Assembly (NCBI GenBank): GCA_943789485.1
Contig: CALSUH010000002.1
Location: 21,001 to 85,000 of the forward strand
From: an uncultured Pseudomonadales bacterium
Lineage (GTDB): Bacteria > Pseudomonadota > Gammaproteobacteria > Pseudomonadales > Pseudohongiellaceae
DNA length: 64,000 nt
Direction: 5' to 3'
The notes beneath the pieces are model-generated. The model saw nothing but the letters and a program-made list of their open reading frames with translations, was not told the origin of the DNA and did not search any database. Shown here one piece after another: positions 17,415 to 26,485 of this stretch. A program made the translations under genes and the position numbers. Position 1 is the stretch's first letter; every line of letters starts with the position of its first letter.

Positions 17415-20400
17415 ATGTCTTTTGCCAAGAGTGGTTTCTATTTCTCAAGTCCATTAATAAAAATTTCCATAAAGTCACTGAAATTTTATGCGTCAGCCCT
17501 GTTATCAGTCCTAGCGCAATCGGCTCTTTGCGTAACTATTGAGGTCAGTGTCGATGAAAACGTTTTAGCTAACGCGACGATCACAGATTATGCTGATACG
17601 AGTCTTAGCTTTGTAACCAATCAAGAGGGAAGAATTCAATATATAGGAGGGGGGAGTTGTGCGAGCCTGAGTTATGTCAGTGAAGACAATGTTATCTATC
17701 GTGCCTTGAGAATTTGTGGACTGAAAGATTCGAATGTGCCGGTATTTAAGATAAACCTTACAAAACTTGTAACGTTGAGTGGAACAGTAGAGGTCCCGCA
17801 GAGTTGCAATTGCGATTTATATTTTGTGAATTTGGATGAGGATACTTCTCTTGGGAGAGGAACCCGCCTGCTCAACTCCACAAAGTTTGAGTTTAATGAG
17901 ACTCTCCCAGCAGGAAGATATCGAATTAAGATTTTGGCGGGCGGCGGGAGTGTCGCTCCAGAAAAATATTATATTGCCTCAGTTGGAGTGGACGCTAGAT
18001 TGCAATCAGTTTCTAATATCAAAATAGCGTCAGTACCTCTGGGCGAAGCCAGTCGATTTGGCGCAAGCCCGCCAAGGGCTGACTTAATCTCGGTCCGTCA
18101 TTCTGATGGCTCTCATCTATCGTTTGTCGAAGGCGCGCCCGGTGCGGCAGAGCCTTTAGTGTCGATCGGCATAGTCAACCTGCAAACTGGCCAGACAGAA
18201 TCTGGCGTATCAGAGGCTGATGGAAGTTTCTCAATAAAATTCTTCGCGCCTTCCGGCTCAGCAATTCAAATAGGTCAGGATCGTCATGCCGACGCTTACA
18301 GTGACTTCACCAGCAATGCGCCATCTACGCTGATTTATGTCCCTCAAATTGACTCTGACTTAGCAATAGCAACGGGACAACGATTGAATGGAAGCAGTCA
18401 GAATGCAATGCGTGGATTGAGATTGAAGGGAGGCAAAGACCCTGGTGTCGCGTGGCTGACTGGTACTTTGGATACTAACGAGTGGCAGCCAGGTCGAGCT
18501 GGCGAGTTATCTGGCACTGTTGATATTTATTCAAGGAATCTTGACTATGGAGTTGTGCCTCAATTAGAAAATGGTGACGCGTATTTGGAGCTGCTTTTTA
18601 ATGAGGATGGTGAGCAGAAAACCTCAGGCCCTGAAAACAGTTCAAGCGACCTCACGATTACTGAATTACCGATTGAAAGGTCTGAGCCTGCATATAAGGA
18701 GAGTATTCGGCTCGGTTACCTTTATTTCTCTGATTACACCTTCGTTGGCGATGGCCATGCACGGGCTTCATGGACTCTAAACTATGAAGTGCCTTCAGAT
18801 ACACCCAATGGTGTCTACCAGCTTGTGCTTAGCGGCAATCTCTGGTCGATGAACCCATGGTTTTCTGGGTTAACTTCTGATCGACTATTTTATGAAGATG
18901 TTTACGGGGAGCCTTCTTTTCATCTCACAAACATTCATGGAGCTGCTCGAATTAACATCGGTCAGACAGAACCGCTTCGGCTTTACGCTGCTATTTTAAT
19001 GAATGAGGTTACGAATGGCTCTCGGGGAACGGTGGCAAAATCTGATAGTAGCAAATTCGGTATAGCAAGCCGTTGGGTCTACAACGCAGAGAAATTAATA
19101 TTGCCCCCTTCAACGAGAGCGGATGGATCGGTCCATAAATACAATATCGAGCCGTTCGTACCACTAACTGCTTATAGTAATAAGGAGTGGCTTAATCCAC
19201 CAAAAATTCCGTTAAGTTTCCCTACGGGACAGCTGATTGCAAACGTACAATCACCAAGCGGTTCTGTAGTCAAAATCGGACCGCACACTATTAAGGGAGG
19301 TTTTGCGCAAAAAGCTACTACGTCAATTGGAGAGGACCTCGCAAGAAACAGCAATGTTCCCGATAGCCACTATGCAGTCACCACCTATTCAGATGAATTT
19401 AATTTGGTTTTAGATGAGTATGGCGAATACAAAATTGAACTCGTCGGGAATGTTAAAGACATTTACGGTGAGGTCTATGAAATTAGCGGCAACTATTCTG
19501 TATATGTGGCAGAGCTATTGGATATTGAGACGGGGGTATTTCCGGGAACACCTTTCGAAGTGGGTGACAGCTTTTCCGCATCATTGATTACTCAGCCTGG
19601 ATTACCGGCCGAAGTATCTATCTCTTTGTCACACTTTCCTAACTCTTCAGTTTCTGAACGGGTTACTGAGACATACTCTGGGGATGCGAATCGATTTGGC
19701 TATTTTGCTTCAAGCGTTACACCATTTAAATTTACGGCTGCAGGAGAGTATCTCGTAAACTATGATGTTAGTTACACCTCTCCAGACGGCGTACTCTGGA
19801 TGGCATCAAGAAAATGGGCATCGATTGTTGAGACGCCTAATTCTAGCATCGTAACACACGGCCACAGAGGTGATGAGGCAGGATTCGAAACAAGGCAGTG
19901 GTATCTTCTCGAAGACTCATCATCTGGCCAAAATGGTCATTTTTTTTCGCCTTATCAAATAGGCGACGTTATGTGGACTAAAAATTTCACCTCTTGGAAT
20001 GCTGCAATGCAAAATATCGTAACGCTGGAGGATGGGGATGGAACACTAACGGCGCTTGTGGGGGTGGGGGACAGAGATTTAGAGGGCCTTGGAATAGGTT
20101 CCATGTACCTTAGATCAACGACTAGTAAGACTTACCGGGGTATCCCTCCTTTTGTAGACCCAACACAACTTGATATTCATTGGGGCTACTATTATTCGAG
20201 CATTGGAAGACCGGGAGTAAGTGTCAGAGAGTTTGTTGGTACAGGAAGCAGTACCAATGGTTACTGGAGATTTAACACCCCTTACGGATATCAGCTTGGT
20301 AATGGCTTCGAAGGGGATCTGCCCAATGATTTTAAATTCATTTTTGGTGGCGCAGTGTACCGGGTTCCCGGCGATAACTTTAGTCATTATGGTGCGTATG

Positions 20401-21608
20401 GTTCACTGTGGGCGATGTTGCCTGAAACAGACACAGACGGGGGACGGGTTATGCCGCCTTTTCAGGGGGCGTCGGGCGGCCCCTCTGGGGGGCCATTATT
20501 TACATTAAACGGAGAAGAAATTGATATATTTCTGCATCCTCAGGGTGTGAGACCTGGCACTATTCTTGAGGAAGGCGATGTGTTCAGTTTTTCAGGTCAA
20601 GTCGGCCCAACCTTGCCTTCCAAAGTCGAGGTACAGATAACGTCACCAGGCGGAGTCGTCCGCACTTTCGATGGGACAGCCAACAAAGTTGGTTATTTCT
20701 ATAATCCAAATAATGATTATGTCGTTACTGAGGCAGGTGTTCATTCGGTTGAGGTCTCAGTAATACATGATGGAGAAACTTCCGCAGGTAGAGTTGAGTC
20801 ACCATATCCCTCGGGCTCAGTACTGGGCGCTTCCAATGGAAAGTTCAATTTCTATGTTGCGACCAAAGGTGCGCAACAAGCCGAAATCGCTAGTGAGCTT
20901 CCGAGTAAATTAAGCGCTAGTGCGAGCTTAGAACTATCATTACAGTCAAGCGATAAATCATCGCCAACCAGTATTCAGCGCACTGTCACGATGCCCGGTT
21001 TTATTCTGTCGCAAAGTGGGTCGAGCGATTCTGCATTTAAGTATGACGCTTATGCGTTAAACGAATCGTTTCCCAATTTAGATTTGCCAGGAGGTGAACT
21101 GCAGCGGCGGAATGGTGCTGATACCGTCACACTTAGTTTTCTTGCACAAAGCGTGGGAGATGATGGGGCCACAATCTTTGAGGGGCGCCAAGTACTTTTG
21201 CAAGGTGAAAAAATATTTGCGCCTTCGCATCAAAAAAAGATAAAAGGCACCTTTGCGGTTAGACTTGAAGACAGTGATCTCCGGCCTGGAAAACGGCTTA
21301 AAGCAACTGTCGATTTAGAGGCTAAAGGTGATGCAGATATTTATGTTGCAATAGTCCTGCCAAATGGAGATTTCATAACATTTAACAAGGATTTGGTGAT
21401 CAGTGGTATTAATCAAATTATTCCCTTTGCCGAATTTTTAGCCTTAGAGGAGCTAGAATCTTTGTCAATCATTGATGTTCCATTAGACGATAGTGTTGCC
21501 TCCGGTGATTATCGCATGGTGGTCATAACTACAGCTGTGGGTAAAAGTATTTACGATCAATCCTATTGGTTGGGATTCGATGAAATTACTTTTAGCTTTG
21601 CTAATTAA
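17415..21608 (+). CDS. Large exported beta-rich protein of unknown function
   Basis: A 1397-residue protein with a long signal peptide (hydrophobic core about residues 22-38, ending SALC). The mature part is rich in Ser, Gly, Thr and beta-type segments. Two Ig-like modules can be aligned with each other: about residues 699-805 and 1032-1150, sharing the pattern I-PG-EGD-F-LP-V-T-NRVGYF-AGEY-V-SV. Between them lies a Trp/Tyr-rich segment (about 810-1020). The C-terminal 80 residues contain ADIYVAIVLPNGDF and SGDYRMVVITT. I do not recognise a catalytic domain. It is 12 bases upstream of a YVTN/cytochrome gene, so the two products probably act together outside the cell. An AAGGA ribosome site supports the ATG. 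Confidence 0.7.
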   Translation: MSFAKSGFYFSSPLIKISIKSLKFYASALLSVLAQSALCVTIEVSVDENVLANATITDYADTSLSFVTNQEGRIQYIGGGSCASLSYVSEDNVIYRALRICGLKDSNVPVFKINLTKLVTLSGTVEVPQSCNCDLYFVNLDEDTSLGRGTRLLNSTKFEFNETLPAGRYRIKILAGGGSVAPEKYYIASVGVDARLQSVSNIKIASVPLGEASRFGASPPRADLISVRHSDGSHLSFVEGAPGAAEPLVSIGIVNLQTGQTESGVSEADGSFSIKFFAPSGSAIQIGQDRHADAYSDFTSNAPSTLIYVPQIDSDLAIATGQRLNGSSQNAMRGLRLKGGKDPGVAWLTGTLDTNEWQPGRAGELSGTVDIYSRNLDYGVVPQLENGDAYLELLFNEDGEQKTSGPENSSSDLTITELPIERSEPAYKESIRLGYLYFSDYTFVGDGHARASWTLNYEVPSDTPNGVYQLVLSGNLWSMNPWFSGLTSDRLFYEDVYGEPSFHLTNIHGAARINIGQTEPLRLYAAILMNEVTNGSRGTVAKSDSSKFGIASRWVYNAEKLILPPSTRADGSVHKYNIEPFVPLTAYSNKEWLNPPKIPLSFPTGQLIANVQSPSGSVVKIGPHTIKGGFAQKATTSIGEDLARNSNVPDSHYAVTTYSDEFNLVLDEYGEYKIELVGNVKDIYGEVYEISGNYSVYVAELLDIETGVFPGTPFEVGDSFSASLITQPGLPAEVSISLSHFPNSSVSERVTETYSGDANRFGYFASSVTPFKFTAAGEYLVNYDVSYTSPDGVLWMASRKWASIVETPNSSIVTHGHRGDEAGFETRQWYLLEDSSSGQNGHFFSPYQIGDVMWTKNFTSWNAAMQNIVTLEDGDGTLTALVGVGDRDLEGLGIGSMYLRSTTSKTYRGIPPFVDPTQLDIHWGYYYSSIGRPGVSVREFVGTGSSTNGYWRFNTPYGYQLGNGFEGDLPNDFKFIFGGAVYRVPGDNFSHYGAYGSLWAMLPETDTDGGRVMPPFQGASGGPSGGPLFTLNGEEIDIFLHPQGVRPGTILEEGDVFSFSGQVGPTLPSKVEVQITSPGGVVRTFDGTANKVGYFYNPNNDYVVTEAGVHSVEVSVIHDGETSAGRVESPYPSGSVLGASNGKFNFYVATKGAQQAEIASELPSKLSASASLELSLQSSDKSSPTSIQRTVTMPGFILSQSGSSDSAFKYDAYALNESFPNLDLPGGELQRRNGADTVTLSFLAQSVGDDGATIFEGRQVLLQGEKIFAPSHQKKIKGTFAVRLEDSDLRPGKRLKATVDLEAKGDADIYVAIVLPNGDFITFNKDLVISGINQIIPFAEFLALEELESLSIIDVPLDDSVASGDYRMVVITTAVGKSIYDQSYWLGFDEITFSFAN

Positions 21609-21620
21609 TTACTAATCGGA

Positions 21621-23801
21621 ATGTTAGTAAAGATATTTCAGTTAGCTGCTTACTTCGTTTTGACGAATACTGTGCTGGCAGCCGACCGCACATCCTCCAT
21701 TCTTTTGCTTGATGATTCGACTATAGTCGTCGCAAATTCACATTCGCATACCATCTCTTTTGTAGATTTGAACGACCAAGGCAGTGGGAAAATTGAAATC
21801 GATGTTGGGAAGTCACCTCAAACCTTGGCCTACGACAGTGCACTTGATAGGTTATGGGTAGCAAATCAAGCGGAAAATACGCTGACGATAATTTCGGTTT
21901 CAGATAAATCTGTTGAGGGTCAAATCGAAACTGCTCAAAGTCCATTTGGAGTGGTTTTTGATGATTCGGTCGCTTATATAACAAATCAAAAAAGTAATTT
22001 GGTTCAAGTTTTTGATCTAAATAATTTTACTCTAATTGCTTCTATACCAGTGAGTAGTGCACCAAGAGGTATGTCGCTGTCGAAGAACAAGAATACTTTG
22101 TTCGTGACCCATTTTTCTTCAGGGGAAATCTCGGTCATAGACACTGCTCAACTTAGTGTAATAAAAATAATATCTCTTGGTTCAAGAGCAGGCCTGACGC
22201 AGGCTTTTGTTATCGATGAAGGCGAGGCAGTCGCTTATGTGCCAAATACGATGCGAAACTCGGATAATAAGAATCTGATTTTCGATAATACGGTATTTCC
22301 CTTTGTTTCAATCATAGATTTAAATAAATTAAGCCATTTAAGAGAGGAGCGAATAGCGCTCGACATTATCGATAAGCCAGTTGGTCTGCCATTAGAAGCT
22401 GCTCTTCAAAACTCTATCTTGTATGTGGCAAACGCGGCGAGCAATGATTTGACCATCATTGACCTAAAATCAAAAAAATCCTTAGCACATGTGGAGGTTG
22501 GCAGCTTTCCGAGCGGAATTGATATTAGTGAAAGTGGCAGAGAGATATATATTCATAATTCTTTAGATGGAACTATCTCTGTTGTCGATACTGAAGCCTT
22601 TATAGTCAGCTCGGTAATTGAATCCACGGTGATTTCCGCCAGTAGTGCGGTTCTAAATGGGCAAAAACTATTTCATAGTTCTGATGACACGAGAATGTCT
22701 AAGGACCAATGGATAGCCTGCGCAACCTGTCACTTTGGAGGCGAGGCAGATAATGTAAACTGGTTCTTTCCAGGCGGTCTGAGAAATACGCCCTCGCTAA
22801 TCGGCGCCACTGATACAGGTCCTTTTCATTGGTCTGGTAATTTGGATGAAATTCAGGATGTAGAAGATACAATCAGAAAGCTTCAAGGTGGAACTGGTTT
22901 AGTCTTTGGGTCGTCAAATTGTTTGCCCTCATGCGACACTGCAGAAAAAAATGCCGGTAGGTCCTCTGATTTAGACGATATCACCGCCTACCTAGGTTCT
23001 TTAAAGTTTTCAACCGATTATCAAAAAAGCAACGATAAAAAAGAAATCGAATCTATTTCTCGTGGTAGAGAACTTTTTTTCGATAAAAACGTGGGCTGCT
23101 CAGATTGTCATAAGCCGCCATTTTATATGGACAATAAAAATCATATGATGCCTCAGGTTAATTCATCGTCTAAATCGCTGAATACCCCCAGTCTCATGAG
23201 GCTTTCAATATCATCCCCTTACTTACATGATGGTAGCGCTAGAACATTGCCCGAGGTTTTAACCTCAGCACCTTTGAATTCTGTCCATGGTGTGCAGGAA
23301 TCCCTCACTTCACAACAACTTACGGATTTGATTGCATTTACTGAAGCAATTGAACCACCTACCCAGATGGTGGTGGAGCGAGAATATAGCGAGCTGACAG
23401 TTCCCCAAAAGTTTGATTCGTTAGCTGCCAGAGCAAAAGTCGATTTTGAAATAAATCTTGAATACGATGATAACGACATAATTCTTAAAATTGGCTATCG
23501 TCATGGTGCTAATGTTGAGACTGATACTTATCTCGTGGTGGAAGATAATCTATCTGGTAAGTACTGGTTATTGGATGAGTTCTTAAATCTAAATGACATT
23601 AATACATCGAATTATACTCCCACAAGTTCTAATGGCGGGCCTTCCTATTATCAATTATATAGTTTTCCTGAAGTGCGAGTAGCAAATCTGGATGTTGCGG
23701 GACAGATATTTACTTTTCATACTATCACTTTAGAGAAGGGGGCTTCGCCTTATGCTATTGAGAGTTGGTTGTCATACGAAATTGATGAATTGAAGTTTTA
23801 G
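21621..23801 (+). CDS. Exported YVTN beta-propeller fused to a di-heme cytochrome c (MauG/CCP-like)
   Basis: A 726-residue exported protein. After a signal peptide (ending VLAA), residues about 25-340 form a YVTN-type propeller with repeats such as LWVANQAENTLTIISV and LFVTHFSSGEISVIDT. Residues about 350-580 form a di-heme module with heme sites CATCH (Cys near 367) and CSDCH (near 493), and conserved NTPSL segments at both halves (RNTPSLIGA, LNTPSLMRL) with YLHDGSARTLPEV. These are features of the MauG/cytochrome c peroxidase superfamily, which use peroxide or high-valent iron to oxidise partners. The last 140 residues are unassigned. Probably co-transcribed with the large upstream gene; that protein could be the substrate or scaffold. 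Confidence 0.85.
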   Translation: MLVKIFQLAAYFVLTNTVLAADRTSSILLLDDSTIVVANSHSHTISFVDLNDQGSGKIEIDVGKSPQTLAYDSALDRLWVANQAENTLTIISVSDKSVEGQIETAQSPFGVVFDDSVAYITNQKSNLVQVFDLNNFTLIASIPVSSAPRGMSLSKNKNTLFVTHFSSGEISVIDTAQLSVIKIISLGSRAGLTQAFVIDEGEAVAYVPNTMRNSDNKNLIFDNTVFPFVSIIDLNKLSHLREERIALDIIDKPVGLPLEAALQNSILYVANAASNDLTIIDLKSKKSLAHVEVGSFPSGIDISESGREIYIHNSLDGTISVVDTEAFIVSSVIESTVISASSAVLNGQKLFHSSDDTRMSKDQWIACATCHFGGEADNVNWFFPGGLRNTPSLIGATDTGPFHWSGNLDEIQDVEDTIRKLQGGTGLVFGSSNCLPSCDTAEKNAGRSSDLDDITAYLGSLKFSTDYQKSNDKKEIESISRGRELFFDKNVGCSDCHKPPFYMDNKNHMMPQVNSSSKSLNTPSLMRLSISSPYLHDGSARTLPEVLTSAPLNSVHGVQESLTSQQLTDLIAFTEAIEPPTQMVVEREYSELTVPQKFDSLAARAKVDFEINLEYDDNDIILKIGYRHGANVETDTYLVVEDNLSGKYWLLDEFLNLNDINTSNYTPTSSNGGPSYYQLYSFPEVRVANLDVAGQIFTFHTITLEKGASPYAIESWLSYEIDELKF

Positions 23802-23880
23802 CGGATTTAATTAAAATACAAAACTCTGATAACAAGGGGTAAATATTTTTGGCCTATTACCGAGATTAACATACCGCGGA

Positions 23881-23963
23881 AAAACAGGGACAGACCACGG
23901 TTCTTTTGAGAAGTCTAAGCCCGGGGAAACCCAATCGTTTAAACGTGGTCTGTCCCCGGTTTT
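23881..23963. repeat. Family B palindromic repeat, copy 2
   Basis: Same sequence and orientation as the copy at 17093-17177, with arms GGGACAGACCACG and CGTGGTCTGTCCC fully complementary here. The two copies bracket the large exported protein and cytochrome genes. Confidence 0.88.
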
Positions 23964-24045
23964 CACGCAAGGGTTTAGATAGTATGTATAGGGGCGCAAT
24001 GGAACCATTCTGACTTATCGGTGTGTGCCCCTAGGGTGGGGTCTG

Positions 24046-25326
24046 CTAGTTAGCAGTTAACTCCTGATAACTACTTAGCTTAAGAATTAAATTAGTGGGA
24101 TTAATTAAGCTCCATGTGGTATCAAGAACACTGTCACCTGCCACGATAATGTCGGTATAAATGCCTGTCGTCGTTTCAAATATACCGCTGCAATCAGGGG
24201 TTTGTGCGTTTTCGTTAAGAGCGCCGATGGCATTGAACTCTCTAAACTTCGTGATCTGGACCGTAGCCTCTGAGAGAGACACTACCCTTAATCCTATATC
24301 AAACTCGCTAATGCCGCCTACTGACCCTGGCAGACCGTCTGTAAAAACCCGGAGGCAGGTATAAATAATCCCATCTCGCTCGCTAAAACTTCCAATATTA
24401 TTTATACCTAGTCGCAAGCTAACTGGCGGAATAATTCCATTATATACCGAGGGCCAACCAGATTTAGTTTTAGCAAAAAGCCAATCCATAATCTCAAGAG
24501 TATTAGAGGATGATACGGGCCTGCCAAGACCATGACCTCCACCCATAATACTCCATATTTCTGACGATCCATCCTGCAAGCAACCTGTATTATATTTGAC
24601 CACCTCTGTCTCAAGACCTGCTATTGTTGGAAATAAATCTTTGTAGCTCGTCTCCTTAGCAATCTCAGAACATTGGTTGTATTTAACCCACTTTCTAGTT
24701 GAAGCTTCTAATCCAGGATATGTAAAGCCCCCTATCATCCCTCCAGAATAAAGAATTGAAGTATCATTTGTTCCTTGGACTTGCAGGGCATGAACCCCTG
24801 ATTTGAGGGGCATCCGATCCTTAAAATCAGAAGCACCCGCACTACTAACAACTGCTGTAATAAGATGAGGGAATCGATAAGCAAGCTCTAATGCCATAAA
24901 ACCACCATTAGAGTCTCCCACCAAATATATGCGGTTCGCATCAACGTTATAATTACTTTTAATTGATTCAATTAAGTTAAATAAGAATGATACGTCATCG
25001 ACGGTGGAACCATAAAAATTACAACAAGCTACTGTTGCGTTCCAAAATAGACTGTTAGTCGGATCCGCAGTTCCGTTAGGAGTTGTATAGATAAAATCAT
25101 ATTGATCTAATATTTCCTTAAAACCCCAAATCGAATCAGCAACTTCTCCATCGAATCCATATCCATGAAGGAGCAACAATAGGGGGTATGATTTTGACTC
25201 AACATAGTCAGTGGGAATGTATACAGGGGCCTTATCTCGGGTCGATAAAATTTCCTGTGAATAGGCAGTGTCAACCAACATAAACAGAGTGAGAACTAAA
25301 GTGGCCTTACAGGAAAAATTAAGCAT
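24046..25326 (-). CDS. Exported PHB depolymerase/feruloyl esterase-like alpha/beta hydrolase
   Basis: A 426-residue protein with a signal peptide (ending DTAYSQ). The first 280 residues are an alpha/beta hydrolase of the LpqC/poly(3-hydroxybutyrate) depolymerase type: LLLLLHGYGFDG supplies the oxyanion hole, VGDSNGGFMALELAY the nucleophile Ser (near residue 138), and MGGGHGLGRP the catalytic His. The remaining 140 residues form an extra beta-rich domain that I do not recognise and that could bind a polymer surface. Probable role is cleavage of an ester bond in an extracellular polymer or a feruloylated sugar. It is convergent to the cytochrome gene and next to an insertion sequence. Confidence 0.8.
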   Translation of the reverse strand: MLNFSCKATLVLTLFMLVDTAYSQEILSTRDKAPVYIPTDYVESKSYPLLLLLHGYGFDGEVADSIWGFKEILDQYDFIYTTPNGTADPTNSLFWNATVACCNFYGSTVDDVSFLFNLIESIKSNYNVDANRIYLVGDSNGGFMALELAYRFPHLITAVVSSAGASDFKDRMPLKSGVHALQVQGTNDTSILYSGGMIGGFTYPGLEASTRKWVKYNQCSEIAKETSYKDLFPTIAGLETEVVKYNTGCLQDGSSEIWSIMGGGHGLGRPVSSSNTLEIMDWLFAKTKSGWPSVYNGIIPPVSLRLGINNIGSFSERDGIIYTCLRVFTDGLPGSVGGISEFDIGLRVVSLSEATVQITKFREFNAIGALNENAQTPDCSGIFETTTGIYTDIIVAGDSVLDTTWSLINPTNLILKLSSYQELTAN

Positions 25327-25350
25327 ATATTTTATGATTATTGCAATTCA

Positions 25351-25474
25351 CTAATACTCCACCATGAAAGCTTCGTAACCTGGATATTCTCTCGCCAATG
25401 CAATAGCAGTTACAAAATACATGTTATTAAACGGGTTATCTGGGCTTCCGAGCTGACAATCCTGCCAATTAGAC
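25351..25474 (-). pseudogene. C-terminal remnant of a gene cut by the IS6-type element
   Basis: About 40 codons ending at 25351 read SNWQDCQLGSPDNPFNNMY and on to EAFMVEY before the stop. The frame continues into the insertion sequence terminal repeat, so the upstream part has been lost. The missing 5' part is not found on the other side of the element. The family is not recognised. Confidence 0.5.
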
Positions 25475-26263
25475 GGTACTGACAAGTTAAGCGCCAATCT
25501 GTCAGGATCTATCTCATGACTCAACCAAAAATGTACCAACGACACAGATTCCCACCTGAAATCATACAATATGCCGTGTGGCTGTACCATCGATTCAATC
25601 TAAGTCATCGTGACATCGAAGATTTGATGGCCGAGCGGGGCGTCACCGTCAGCTATGAAGCGATTCGACTTTGGTGCAATAAGTTCGGCCCTCAATTTGC
25701 GCGTAGGTTACGACGAAAGCACCAAGGCTACGGCGACACCTTCTTCATCGATGAAGTCTTTGTGAAGATCCAAGGTAAGCAGCATTATCTGTGGAGAGCA
25801 GTGGACCAGGACGGAGAAGTGGTTGATGTATTCCTACAGAAACGACGTGATGGAAAGGCCGCGAAACGCTTCTTTAAGCGACTATTGAAGAATCACAAGG
25901 GAGAGCCGAGGAAGATTGTCACTGACAAATTGAGAAGCTATAACGTGGCGCACAGGGAACTGATTCCTGAAACGATTCACGATACAACCCAGTATGCCAA
26001 TAATCGAGCTGAGCTATCGCACGAATCGACGAGAGTCAGAGAGCGGGGCATGCGTAAGTTTAAATCAATGCGGCAAGCACAGCGGTTTTTGAGTGCGCAT
26101 GCAGCGGTGTACAATTTGTTCAATCTTGGGCGGCATTTAGTGTCAGCTGAGAACTATCGTTTCTTTAGACGGCGAGCCTTCGCGTCTTGGGAAAAGGCAG
26201 CGGGAATATAGAAGCTGCTACGTACTAGATTTTCAGAGCGGGAATAGTTAATTTGTCAGTACC
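25475..26263 (+). mobile_element. IS6-family-like insertion sequence
   Basis: The element is 789 bases long with one transposase gene. Its ends are inverted repeats: GGTACTGACAAGTTAA at 25475-25490 and the near-complement TTAATTTGTCAGTACC at 26248-26263, 15 of 16 bases matching. No 8-base target duplication is visible: the left flank is AATTAGAC and the right flank CACCCCCG. This suggests that recombination or a deletion next to the element followed insertion. Confidence 0.85.
25516..26211 (+). CDS. IS6-family transposase
   Basis: A 231-residue DDE transposase, the usual length for the family. The N-terminal part has the HTH-like YAVWLYHRFNLSHRDIEDLM with the following GVTVSYEAIRLWC, and the catalytic core has Asp in FFIDEVFVKIQGK (near residue 78), Asp in IVTDKLRSYN (near 136) and Glu in NNRAELSHEST (near 173). 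MRKFKSMRQAQRFLSAH is the conserved C-terminal block. The frame is intact, so the element may still be active. It would move by replicative transposition and form cointegrates. Confidence 0.95.
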   Translation: MTQPKMYQRHRFPPEIIQYAVWLYHRFNLSHRDIEDLMAERGVTVSYEAIRLWCNKFGPQFARRLRRKHQGYGDTFFIDEVFVKIQGKQHYLWRAVDQDGEVVDVFLQKRRDGKAAKRFFKRLLKNHKGEPRKIVTDKLRSYNVAHRELIPETIHDTTQYANNRAELSHESTRVRERGMRKFKSMRQAQRFLSAHAAVYNLFNLGRHLVSAENYRFFRRRAFASWEKAAGI

Positions 26264-26360
26264 CACCCCCGGGGGCACACCCACTTGCACAGAAAGGTTC
26301 CCTATTTTGCTAGTACATACTATTCTATGCAATCAATAGATGAATTCTGCGATTACATCT

Positions 26361-26438
26361 ATGAAAACACTGGCCTCCACATTCTTCACCACGCTAGTGA
26401 CCGTATTTTCTAACGTTAGTTATGCGCTTCGTAGTTGA
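26361..26438 (+). CDS. Orphan 25-codon signal-peptide-like ORF
   Basis: An ATG at 26361 opens a frame for MKTLASTFFTTLVTVFSN and VSYALRS before a stop at 26436-26438. It has the shape of an exported protein's signal sequence, with cleavage expected after SYA, but nothing follows. It is either the start of a lost gene or a chance frame. It stands 47 bases before the next gene. Confidence 0.3.
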   Translation: MKTLASTFFTTLVTVFSNVSYALRS

Positions 26439-26485
26439 ATCCGCATTTCAATTTTATATCGAAAAATCGACAAAAGAGAGTGAAC

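Noticed and set aside
25351..25590. Complete 79-residue protein on the minus strand
   Set aside because: Its first half lies inside the insertion sequence end and transposase gene; only the last 40 codons look like a former gene.
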